Shown: piece after piece, positions 5,906 to 10,948 of the stretch
Layout of the letters: every line of letters starts with the position of its first letter
How positions within the stretch are numbered: the first letter of the stretch is position 1
Assembly (NCBI GenBank): GCA_001603685.1
Contig: LUZO01000047.1
Coordinates: 1 to 10,948, forward strand
Direction of reading: 5' to 3'
DNA from: Bacteroidales bacterium Bact_23
GTDB lineage: Bacteria; Bacteroidota; Bacteroidia; Bacteroidales; Lentimicrobiaceae
DNA length: 10,948 nt
Made by a program: the position numbers and the translations under genes
Notes under the pieces: generated by a model
Seen by the model: only the letters and a program-made list of their open reading frames with translations
The model's database searches: none
What the model was told of the DNA's origin: nothing

Positions 5906-6268
5906 ATGGCTATTAAAAACAGAAAAGAATACAGAAGGCACAGAATAAAACTCAGAATCCGGAAAGTTGTATCCGGAACTGCTGAGCAGCCAAGGTTGAC
6001 AGTATTCAGAAGCAACAAGCAGATTTATGCTCAGATCATTAACGATCTTGATGGTAAAACGCTCGTTTCTGCATCGTCACGCATTCCTGAAATTTCGGGA
6101 ACTCCGGTGCCTAAGCTTGAACAGGCTAAACTTGTAGGCCAGCTGATAGCCAAACGGGCTGCAGAGGCCGGTATCGAAAAAGTTGTTTTCGACCGTAACG
6201 GTTACTTATATCATGGTAGAATAAAATCCCTGGCTGAAGCAGCCAGAGAAGGAGGCCTTAAATTTTAA
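5906..6268 (+). CDS. rplR: 50S ribosomal protein L18 (uL18)
   Basis: L18 binds 5S rRNA and, with L5, carries it into the central protuberance. From the ATG at 5906 the product has 120 residues, the usual length. It has a basic N-terminus (MAIKNRKEYRRHRIKLRIRK), then the core GTAEQPRLTVFRSNKQIYAQIIND (about 24-47) and the C-terminal signature VVFDRNGYLYHGRIKSLAEA (about 93-112) followed by GGLKF. An in-frame ATG at 5879 would add nine residues (MVGQIPQKR). I reject it because the family starts near the basic stretch, an AAAAAAGG run directly precedes 5906, and the upstream ATG lies in a possible hairpin loop. rpsE starts 5 bases after the stop. Confidence 0.97.
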   Translation: MAIKNRKEYRRHRIKLRIRKVVSGTAEQPRLTVFRSNKQIYAQIINDLDGKTLVSASSRIPEISGTPVPKLEQAKLVGQLIAKRAAEAGIEKVVFDRNGYLYHGRIKSLAEAAREGGLKF

Positions 6269-6273
6269 CACAG

Positions 6274-6792
6274 ATGGCAAACGCAAACATAAAAAGGGTT
6301 AAATCCAGCGAAATCGAATTTAAAGACCGACTGGTACACATCCAGAGGGTTACAAAGGTAACCAAGGGAGGACGAACTTTCAGTTTCTCAGCCATCGTGG
6401 TTGTCGGGAACGAAAATGGAGTAGTTGGCTACGGCCTGGGCAAAGCCAAGGAAGTAACCGCTGCCATTGCAAAAGGTGTTGATGATGCCAAGAAGAATCT
6501 GGTGAAAGTACCGGTTCTGAAAGGAACCATTCCGCATGAGCAGATTGGTAAATACGGCGGAGCCGTTGTGTTGCTCAAACCTGCAACAAACGGTACCGGA
6601 GTAATTGCCGGAGGTGCTATGCGCGCTGTTCTTGAGAGTGTGGGTATCAGAAATGTACTTGCAAAATCAAAAGGTTCGTCGAACCCGCACAGTGTGGTGA
6701 AAGCAACCATCGACGCATTGGTTAACCTGCGCGATGCATACACCGTTGCTCAGATCCGCGGTGTTGATCTCAACAAAGTATTTAATGGCTAA
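6274..6792 (+). CDS. rpsE: 30S ribosomal protein S5 (uS5)
   Basis: S5 works with S3 and S4 at the mRNA entry site and affects decoding accuracy. The 172-residue product has the usual two parts. The N-terminal double-stranded-RNA-binding-like domain (about 14-78) contains RVTKVTKGGRTFSFSAIVVVG and GVVGYGLGKAKEV. The C-terminal domain (about 85-160) contains GTIPHEQIGKYGGAVVLLKPA, GTGVIAGGAMRAVLESVGIRNVLAK and GSSNPHSVVKATIDAL. The glycine-rich GGRTF-FSA loop, where spectinomycin-resistance changes occur in other bacteria, looks intact. The start MANANIKRVK follows rplR by 5 bases, implying coupling. Confidence 0.99.
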   Translation: MANANIKRVKSSEIEFKDRLVHIQRVTKVTKGGRTFSFSAIVVVGNENGVVGYGLGKAKEVTAAIAKGVDDAKKNLVKVPVLKGTIPHEQIGKYGGAVVLLKPATNGTGVIAGGAMRAVLESVGIRNVLAKSKGSSNPHSVVKATIDALVNLRDAYTVAQIRGVDLNKVFNG

Positions 6793-6819
6793 GCGCTGCC
6801 AAAATAATTAAACCGGAAA

Positions 6820-6999
6820 ATGAAAAAACTGAGAGTTACCCAGATAAAGAGCGGCATTAAACAGCCCGAGCGTCAGAAACTTACGCTTCAAGCTCTTGGC
6901 ATTAAGCGGATGAACAGGCCCATCGAGGTGGTAGCAACCCCTCAGATTGAAGGTATGATTGCAAAAATCAGCCACCTGTTGAAAGTTGAAGAAATTTAA
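6820..6999 (+). CDS. rpmD: 50S ribosomal protein L30 (uL30)
   Basis: L30 is a small 23S rRNA-binding protein of the large subunit. The 59-residue product runs MKKLRVTQIKSGIKQPERQK, then LTLQALGIKRMNRPIEVVAT (about 21-40), and ends KISHLLKVEEI. This matches the bacterial L30 pattern: the motif I-x(n)-T-L-x-A-LG-(I/L)-x(2), a central proline-containing strand and a C-terminal V/L-rich helix. Length is standard (58-60). The ATG lies 27 bases after rpsE, with only a weak CCGGAAAATG context. It occupies its usual position between rpsE and rplO. L30 is missing in some bacterial lineages but is present and intact here. Confidence 0.97.
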   Translation: MKKLRVTQIKSGIKQPERQKLTLQALGIKRMNRPIEVVATPQIEGMIAKISHLLKVEEI

Positions 7000-7026
7000 T
7001 CGAACACTACTAATTGACAAGATATT

Positions 7027-7473
7027 ATGGATTTGAGTAATCTTAAACCGGCAGCGGGTTCAGTAAAAGCCAGAAAAAGGATTGGACGTGGAGAAGGTTC
7101 AGGCCGTGGCGGTACATCTACCCGCGGACATAAAGGCGCACAGTCACGCTCAGGATATAGCCGTAAAATCGGTTATGAAGGCGGACAGATGCCTCTCTAC
7201 AGGAGGGTGCCGAAATATGGCTTCACAAACATCAACCGTGTGGAATACCGCAGCATTAACATCGACATTATCCAGGCTCTGGTATCGGCAAAAAATATCG
7301 AAGTTGTTGATATCAATGTGCTCATCGAAAATGGTCTGGCTTCTGCAAACGACAGAATTAAAATCCTGGGCCGCGGTGAACTTACGGTTAAAGTTGATAT
7401 TAAAGCCAATGCATTTTCCGCATCAGCCGTTAAGGCCATAGAAGCTAAAGGTGGCCAGGCTATAAAAATTTAA
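7027..7473 (+). CDS. rplO: 50S ribosomal protein L15 (uL15)
   Basis: L15 binds 23S rRNA late in 50S assembly and reaches into the subunit core with an extended basic N-terminal arm. The 148-residue product starts MDLSNLKPAAGSVKARKRIG. The glycine/arginine-rich arm follows (GRGEGSGRGGTSTRGHKG, about 19-36). MPLYRRVPKYGFTN lies at about 55-68. The C-terminal domain ends with the conserved IKANAFSASAVKAIEAKGGQ (about 125-144). The leader TTGACAAGATATTATG has no SD motif. secY starts 7 bases downstream, the standard rplO-secY arrangement. Confidence 0.99.
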   Translation: MDLSNLKPAAGSVKARKRIGRGEGSGRGGTSTRGHKGAQSRSGYSRKIGYEGGQMPLYRRVPKYGFTNINRVEYRSINIDIIQALVSAKNIEVVDINVLIENGLASANDRIKILGRGELTVKVDIKANAFSASAVKAIEAKGGQAIKI

Positions 7474-7480
7474 ACAGTAG

Positions 7481-8839
7481 ATGAAACGATTCATAGAGAC
7501 TATAAGGAACATCTATAAGATCGAAGAGCTTCGCAAGCGCATCGGTTATACCATCGGTATTGTCCTGCTCTACAGGCTCGGTTCCTATGTTGTTCTTCCG
7601 GGTGTTGACCCCAGCCAGCTTGCAAACCTCCATAATCAAACAAAAGGCGGATTGCTTGGCTTATTGAATATGTTCTCAGGAGGCGCTTTTTCAAATGCCT
7701 CCATTTTCGCACTGGGAATTATGCCCTACATCTCTGCATCAATTGTGGTGCAGTTGCTTGGAATGGCAATTCCTTATTTCCAGAAACTGCAGAAAGAAGG
7801 CGAAAGCGGAAGGAAAAAAATCAACCAGATTACCCGGTATCTCACAGTTCTGATTACCGGCTTCCAGGCTCCGGCATATATTGCCAATGTTATTTCAAGG
7901 CTGCCCGCCGAAGCAATCACGCCTTTCGACCCGACAGTGACCTCGCCCAGTACCTTCTTCTGGGTATCGTCAGTGGTTATTCTGATTGCCGGAACGCTGT
8001 TCATTATGTGGCTGGGCGAAAAGATTACCGATAAAGGCATCGGAAATGGTATTTCACTCATTATCATGATCGGAATCATTGCACGCCTGCCTTTTGCCCT
8101 GTTTGGCGAACTTGTTTCGAGAATGGAACAGAAAGGCGGCGGTATGGTAATCTTTATCGTTGAACTTGCTGTTCTTATCGGTGTTATCCTGCTCAGTATC
8201 CTGCTGGTACAGGGAACAAGGAGAATTCCCGTTCAGTATGCAAAAAGAATTGTCGGGAATAAACAGTATGGCGGTGTAAGACAGTATATCCCCCTGAAGG
8301 TGAATGCTGCCGGCGTTATGCCAATCATCTTTGCTCAGGCCATCATGTTCCTGCCGCTGACCCTGGCCGGTTTCGCCGATTCGGAAGCTTTGAGCGGATT
8401 TGCCGCTGCCTTTACCAATATGAACGGTTTCTGGTATAACTTTGTATTTGCTGTAATGATCATTGCCTTTACCTATTTCTACACTGCAATCACCATCAAT
8501 CCGAATCAGATGGCAGAGGATATGAAAAAGAACAATGGTTTTATTCCCGGTGTGAAACCAGGGAAGAAGACAGCAGAATTCATCGACCAGATTATGTCGA
8601 GAATTACCCTGCCGGGATCGCTTTTCCTAGCATTTGTGGCCATTATGCCCGCACTTGTAAGCAAAATTGGTATTACACAGCAGTTTGCACAGTTCTATGG
8701 CGGCACTTCACTGCTTATTCTGGTGGGTGTTGTTCTGGATACATTGCAGCAAATTGAAAGCCATCTGTTGATGAGGCACTATGACGGACTGACAAAATCG
8801 GGACGAATCAAGGGCCGTTCATCAATTAACATGGGCTAA
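7481..8839 (+). CDS. secY: Protein translocase channel subunit SecY
   Basis: SecY is the inner-membrane pore of the Sec translocon, working with SecE, SecG, SecA and SRP-delivered ribosomes. At 452 residues it is slightly longer than the E. coli protein (443). Ten membrane segments can be placed at about 22-41, 73-95, 119-139, 159-179, 189-210, 221-244, 277-298, 318-339, 377-396 and 408-428. The plug region follows segment 1 (GLLGLLNMFSGGAF, 57-70). The LGIMPYISASIVVQLL signature covers segment 2. Cytoplasmic loops include RRIPVQYAKR (247-256) and GFIPGVKPGKKT (353-364). In the latter, Lys359 occupies the position of E. coli Arg357, which is important for SecA-driven transport. The start MKRFIETIRNIYKI gives the normal amphipathic N-terminus. 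No adk follows. Confidence 0.99.
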   Translation: MKRFIETIRNIYKIEELRKRIGYTIGIVLLYRLGSYVVLPGVDPSQLANLHNQTKGGLLGLLNMFSGGAFSNASIFALGIMPYISASIVVQLLGMAIPYFQKLQKEGESGRKKINQITRYLTVLITGFQAPAYIANVISRLPAEAITPFDPTVTSPSTFFWVSSVVILIAGTLFIMWLGEKITDKGIGNGISLIIMIGIIARLPFALFGELVSRMEQKGGGMVIFIVELAVLIGVILLSILLVQGTRRIPVQYAKRIVGNKQYGGVRQYIPLKVNAAGVMPIIFAQAIMFLPLTLAGFADSEALSGFAAAFTNMNGFWYNFVFAVMIIAFTYFYTAITINPNQMAEDMKKNNGFIPGVKPGKKTAEFIDQIMSRITLPGSLFLAFVAIMPALVSKIGITQQFAQFYGGTSLLILVGVVLDTLQQIESHLLMRHYDGLTKSGRIKGRSSINMG

Positions 8840-8863
8840 TCTGACTGACCTGAGTACTGACAG

Positions 8864-9640
8864 ATGATTTATTACAAGACTGACGAAGAGATTGAATTAA
8901 TAAGATTAAGTTCTTTACTTGTTGGTAAAACCCTTGCCGAAGTGGCACGGCACATCAGACCCGGAATAACTACCGCGGAACTCGATAAAGTGGCGGAGGA
9001 TTTTATCCGCGATCATGGAGCAATCCCCGGTTTTAAAGGTTATATGGGCTATCCCGCAACCCTGTGTGTTTCGGTTAATGATGTGGTTGTGCACGGAATA
9101 CCCGGCGAACAGGTGCTGCAGGAAGGCGATATCGTATCGGTTGACTGCGGTGTTCTGCTTAACGGATTCTACGGTGATTCGGCTTACTCTTTCGGAGTGG
9201 GAGAAATTCCGGAAGAGAAGAGGCTGCTGATGGAACGGACCAAAGAATCGCTTTACCGTGGCATTGAGGCTGCAAAAGCCGGAAAACGGACAGGCGATAT
9301 CGGTTATGAGATTCAGGCCTATGTTGAGCAGTTCGGATATTCGGTGGTGAGGGATCTGGTGGGGCATGGCGTTGGCAGGCATCTGCACGAGAAACCCGAA
9401 GTTCCGAATTTTGGAAAGCGGGGAGCCGGAACCATGCTGCAGCCCGGACTGGTTATCTGCATAGAGCCGATGATCAATGCAGGACGCCGTCAGGTAGTGC
9501 AGGAACGCGACGGATGGACCATCCGCACTGCCGACCGCAAACCTTCGGCCCACTTTGAGCATGCAATCGCCATCAGGGAAGGAAAAACCGACATCTTATC
9601 GTCGTTTGAAGAGATTGAGAAAGTACTTGAGTCAAAATAA
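8864..9640 (+). CDS. map: Methionine aminopeptidase, type I
   Basis: The enzyme removes the initiator methionine from nascent cytosolic proteins using a two-metal centre. The 258-residue product has the compact type-I pita-bread fold without an N-terminal zinc-finger extension. All metal ligands are visible: Asp94 (SVDCG), Asp105 (GFYGDSA), His168 (GHGVGRHLHE), Glu201 (EPMIN) and Glu232 (FEHAIA). The substrate-contacting histidines are at 77 (VVHGIP) and 175. Spacing agrees with E. coli Map (Asp97, Asp108, His171, Glu204, Glu235). The ATG is 24 bases after secY, and the N-terminus MIYYKTDEEIELIRLSS is that of the family. Lying between secY and infA it is co-expressed with the translation machinery. 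Deformylase, which must act first, is not encoded in the window. Confidence 0.98.
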   Translation: MIYYKTDEEIELIRLSSLLVGKTLAEVARHIRPGITTAELDKVAEDFIRDHGAIPGFKGYMGYPATLCVSVNDVVVHGIPGEQVLQEGDIVSVDCGVLLNGFYGDSAYSFGVGEIPEEKRLLMERTKESLYRGIEAAKAGKRTGDIGYEIQAYVEQFGYSVVRDLVGHGVGRHLHEKPEVPNFGKRGAGTMLQPGLVICIEPMINAGRRQVVQERDGWTIRTADRKPSAHFEHAIAIREGKTDILSSFEEIEKVLESK

Positions 9641-9655
9641 AAAATTGAAGAATAC

Positions 9656-9874
9656 ATGGCAAAACAGATTTCGATAGAGCAGGACGGAACAGTGACAGAA
9701 TCACTGGGAAACGCTATGTTCCGTGTTGAGCTCGAAAATGGGCATGTAATTATTGCCCATATATCGGGAAAGATGCGAATGCATTATATCAGGATTTTGC
9801 CGGGTGATAAGGTGAAGCTTGAGATGTCGCCCTATGACCTGACCAAAGGGAGAATAATTTTCAGATACAAATAA
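9656..9874 (+). CDS. infA: Translation initiation factor IF-1
   Basis: IF-1 binds the A site of the 30S subunit and helps IF-2 and IF-3 select the initiator tRNA. The 72-residue product is exactly the family length and forms a single S1-like OB fold. It begins MAKQISIEQDGTV. It contains the strand-loop region AMFRVELENGHVIIAHISGKMR (about 20-41) and the diagnostic YIRILPGDKVKLEMSPYDLTKGRI (about 44-67). The start at 9656, 15 bases after map, gives the conserved N-terminus. The leader is A-rich. Two tandem TAA codons end the gene, which may secure termination. Confidence 0.99.
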   Translation: MAKQISIEQDGTVTESLGNAMFRVELENGHVIIAHISGKMRMHYIRILPGDKVKLEMSPYDLTKGRIIFRYK

Positions 9875-9891
9875 TAAACCATCTTGCAACA

Positions 9892-10008
9892 ATGAAAGTA
9901 AGAACATCGGTCAAGAAAAGAACACCCGACTGCCAGATCGTCAGAAGGAAAGGGCGTTTGTACATCATTAACAAAAAGAACCCCAAGTTCAAACAAAGAC
10001 AAGGTTAA
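9892..10008 (+). CDS. rpmJ: 50S ribosomal protein L36 (bL36), zinc-free form
   Basis: L36 is the smallest large-subunit protein and binds 23S rRNA near the base of the L7/L12 stalk. The 38-residue product starts MKVRTSVKKRTPDCQIVRRK and ends KKNPKFKQRQG, matching the family at both ends. The usual zinc ribbon (C-x2-C-x12-C-x4-H) is lost. Only Cys14 remains; the first Cys position is Thr11, and no later Cys or His is present. This is the C-minus paralogue type, known in Bacteroidota, and not a broken gene. It lies 17 bases past infA and 26 bases before rpsM, the standard site at the head of the alpha operon genes. The start is unambiguous. Confidence 0.97.
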   Translation: MKVRTSVKKRTPDCQIVRRKGRLYIINKKNPKFKQRQG

Positions 10009-10034
10009 GCGTTTAACAAACAACAACACAATAT

Positions 10035-10415
10035 ATGGCACGTATTGCTGGTATTGATTTACCCAAACAGAAAAGAGGTGAGATTGGTCTTACCTACATT
10101 TACGGAATCGGCCGAAGCTCTGCACAGAAGATTCTTCAGGAAGCCGGTGTTGATTTGAACAAGAAGGTGCAGGATTGGAATGACGACGAACAGAATGCCA
10201 TCCGTACCATCATCAACGATAAATTCAAGGTGGAAGGTGCGCTCCGTTCAGAACTGCAAACCAACATCAAGCGACTGATGGACATTGGTTGCTACCGTGG
10301 TGTGAGACATCGTCTTGGCCTGCCGGTTCGCGGACAGAGTACAAAGAACAATGCCCGTACCCGTAAAGGAAGGAAAAAAACTGTTGCCAACAAGAAAAAA
10401 GCAACCAAAGGTTAA
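10035..10415 (+). CDS. rpsM: 30S ribosomal protein S13 (uS13)
   Basis: S13 lies at the top of the 30S head, contacts P-site tRNA through its C-terminal tail and bridges to L5. The 126-residue product starts MARIAGIDLPKQKRGEIGLTYIYGIG. A helix-hairpin-helix-like segment spans about 20-34 (TYIYGIGRSSAQKIL). The signature RHRLGLPVRGQSTKNNARTRKG lies at about 91-112, followed by a Lys-rich tail. The leader ACAACACAATATATG is A/C-rich, unstructured in appearance and lacks an SD. In E. coli, S4 represses translation here by binding a pseudoknot in the rpsM leader. The 26-base spacer in this window leaves little room for one, so control is probably different. Confidence 0.99.
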   Translation: MARIAGIDLPKQKRGEIGLTYIYGIGRSSAQKILQEAGVDLNKKVQDWNDDEQNAIRTIINDKFKVEGALRSELQTNIKRLMDIGCYRGVRHRLGLPVRGQSTKNNARTRKGRKKTVANKKKATKG

Positions 10416-10468
10416 TTCCTGACTCTAACCTGTAATTTAATTAAACGAATTGTCGAAAAACTATTGTT

Positions 10469-10858
10469 ATGGCAAAAACTGCTAAAACATCAAAAAAGAA
10501 AGTTGTTAAGGTTGACCCTGTAGGCCGTGCCTATATCAGTGCATCTTTCAATAACATCATCATCTCTCTTACCAACAACAGCGGTCAGGTGATCAGCTGG
10601 GCATCAGCCGGGAAGATGGGATTCAGGGGGTCGAAGAAAAACACCCCTTACGCTGCTCAGATGGCGGCTGCCGAGTGCTCGAAAGTTGCATACGACATGG
10701 GACTGCGTAAGGTAAAGGTATATGTAAAAGGACCTGGTTCCGGCAGGGAATCGGCTATCCGTACCATCCATTCGACAGGTATTGAAGTTACCGAGATTAT
10801 GGATGTTACACCATTACCGCACAACGGTTGTCGTCCTCCCGCAAGAAGGAGGGTCTGA
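10469..10858 (+). CDS. rpsK: 30S ribosomal protein S11 (uS11)
   Basis: S11 is on the platform of the small subunit, near the mRNA exit and the Shine-Dalgarno helix. The 129-residue product has a basic N-terminus (MAKTAKTSKKKVVKV) and then GRAYISASFNNIIISLTNNSG (about 19-39). VISWASAGKMGFRGSKKNTPYAAQ follows (about 41-64), then YVKGPGSGRESAIRTIHSTGIEV (about 85-107) and the invariant end TPLPHNGCRPPARRRV. It is the only gene of the 23 that stops with TGA; the others use TAA. A GC-rich stem-loop covers its last codons. A 53-base spacer with no SD precedes it and a non-coding stretch of at least 90 bases follows it. In Bacteroidota, S11 occupies the platform beside proteins that help sequester the anti-SD. 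Confidence 0.98.
   Translation: MAKTAKTSKKKVVKVDPVGRAYISASFNNIIISLTNNSGQVISWASAGKMGFRGSKKNTPYAAQMAAAECSKVAYDMGLRKVKVYVKGPGSGRESAIRTIHSTGIEVTEIMDVTPLPHNGCRPPARRRV
10835..10853 (+). other. GC-rich stem-loop at the rpsK stop codon
   Basis: CCTCCC (10835-10840) and GGAGGG (10848-10853) are perfect complements around a seven-base loop. The stem ends three bases before the TGA. A run of six T (10864-10869) starts ten bases later, too far for a classical intrinsic terminator. A second CCTCC (10883-10887) could pair with the same GGAGG, offering an alternative fold. It may be a pause or attenuator between rpsK and rpsD, or a by-product of the Pro-Pro-Ala-Arg-Arg-Arg codons. Confidence 0.35.
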
Positions 10859-10948
10859 TTCTCTTTTTTCGGTTGCATACTTCCTCCAAAGGGATGGTTT
10901 AAGATGTTGCCGGGATAAATATTGAAAACAATTTGACATCAAAATAAC
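10859..10948 (+). other. Non-coding spacer after rpsK, presumed rpsD leader
   Basis: No gene is seen in these 90 bases. The stretch opens with a pyrimidine-rich run, including six T, and then holds CCTCC. It ends in an A-rich tract (ATTGAAAACAATTTGACATCAAAATAAC) of the kind seen before other starts in this cluster. rpsD (S4), rpoA and rplQ normally come next, so rpsD probably begins at or just past the edge. I see no convincing Bacteroidota promoter (TTG spaced from TAnnTTTG). Confidence 0.5.

Noticed and set aside
8840..8863. Short CTGAC direct repeats in the secY-map spacer
   Set aside because: Two to three five-base copies in 24 bases are within chance, and they are not repeated elsewhere as a unit.
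8915..9562. Long open frame (215 codons) on the minus strand across map
   Set aside because: It is fully antisense to a gene with all catalytic residues, has no recognisable protein features and arises from the codon pattern of map.
10835..10869. Intrinsic terminator ending the operon after rpsK
   Set aside because: The stem has only six pairs and the T-run starts ten bases after it; rpsD, rpoA and rplQ are expected downstream, so full termination here is unlikely.
10859..10948. Promoter for rpsD in the final spacer
   Set aside because: TAAATATTG and TTGACA-like strings occur, but none has the spacing and sequence of a Bacteroidota TTG...TAnnTTTG promoter.
1..10948. Mobile element, CRISPR array, tRNA/rRNA gene or foreign cargo
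   Set aside because: Genes are packed in conserved order with no gap large enough, no repeats, and no change in codon style or direction.

Overview
The window is one continuous, co-directional block of the S10–spc–alpha ribosomal protein supercluster. It holds 23 protein genes, all on the + strand, separated by 0 to about 55 bases or overlapping by one base. The order is rplB-rpsS-rplV-rpsC-rplP-rpmC-rpsQ (end of the S10 operon), rplN-rplX-rplE-rpsN-rpsH-rplF-rplR-rpsE-rpmD-rplO-secY (spc), map-infA-rpmJ-rpsM-rpsK (start of the alpha operon). rplB lacks only its first few codons, and rpsD, rpoA and rplQ would be expected just beyond the right edge.

The organism is most likely a member of the Bacteroidota, probably near the Bacteroidales. 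Four things support this. (1) Protein wording is typical of the phylum: the L22 start MGSRK, the L2 phrase IEYDPNR-ARIALLFYADGEKRY, and a cysteine-depleted L36. (2) map follows secY directly with no adk between them, then infA, rpmJ and rpsM. (3) Most genes have A-rich leaders without a Shine-Dalgarno motif. (4) Base composition is moderate. Genus cannot be given from this window.

Layout: 1-3304 encodes L2, S19, L22, S3, L16, L29 and S17. 3307-7473 encodes L14, L24, L5, S14, L18 and the other spc ribosomal proteins. 7481-8839 encodes the SecY translocon channel, 8864-9640 methionine aminopeptidase and 9656-9874 initiation factor IF-1. 9892-10858 encodes L36, S13 and S11. The last 90 bases are a non-coding spacer, presumably the leader of rpsD. 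The products act together: most build the ribosome, IF-1 starts translation, Map removes the initiator Met of nascent chains, and SecY exports membrane and secreted proteins.

I find no undescribed system, mobile element, CRISPR array or RNA gene. All reading frames look intact. The points worth a second look are small. The 3' end of rpsK combines the only TGA stop of the 23 genes with a GC-rich stem-loop and an unusually long spacer. Strong Shine-Dalgarno motifs appear selectively (rplF, rplE, rplV) in an otherwise SD-poor cluster. There is a hairpin before rplR, a 10-bp-arm palindrome at the end of rplP, zinc-free S14 and L36, and a Lys at the usually invariant SecY Arg position.
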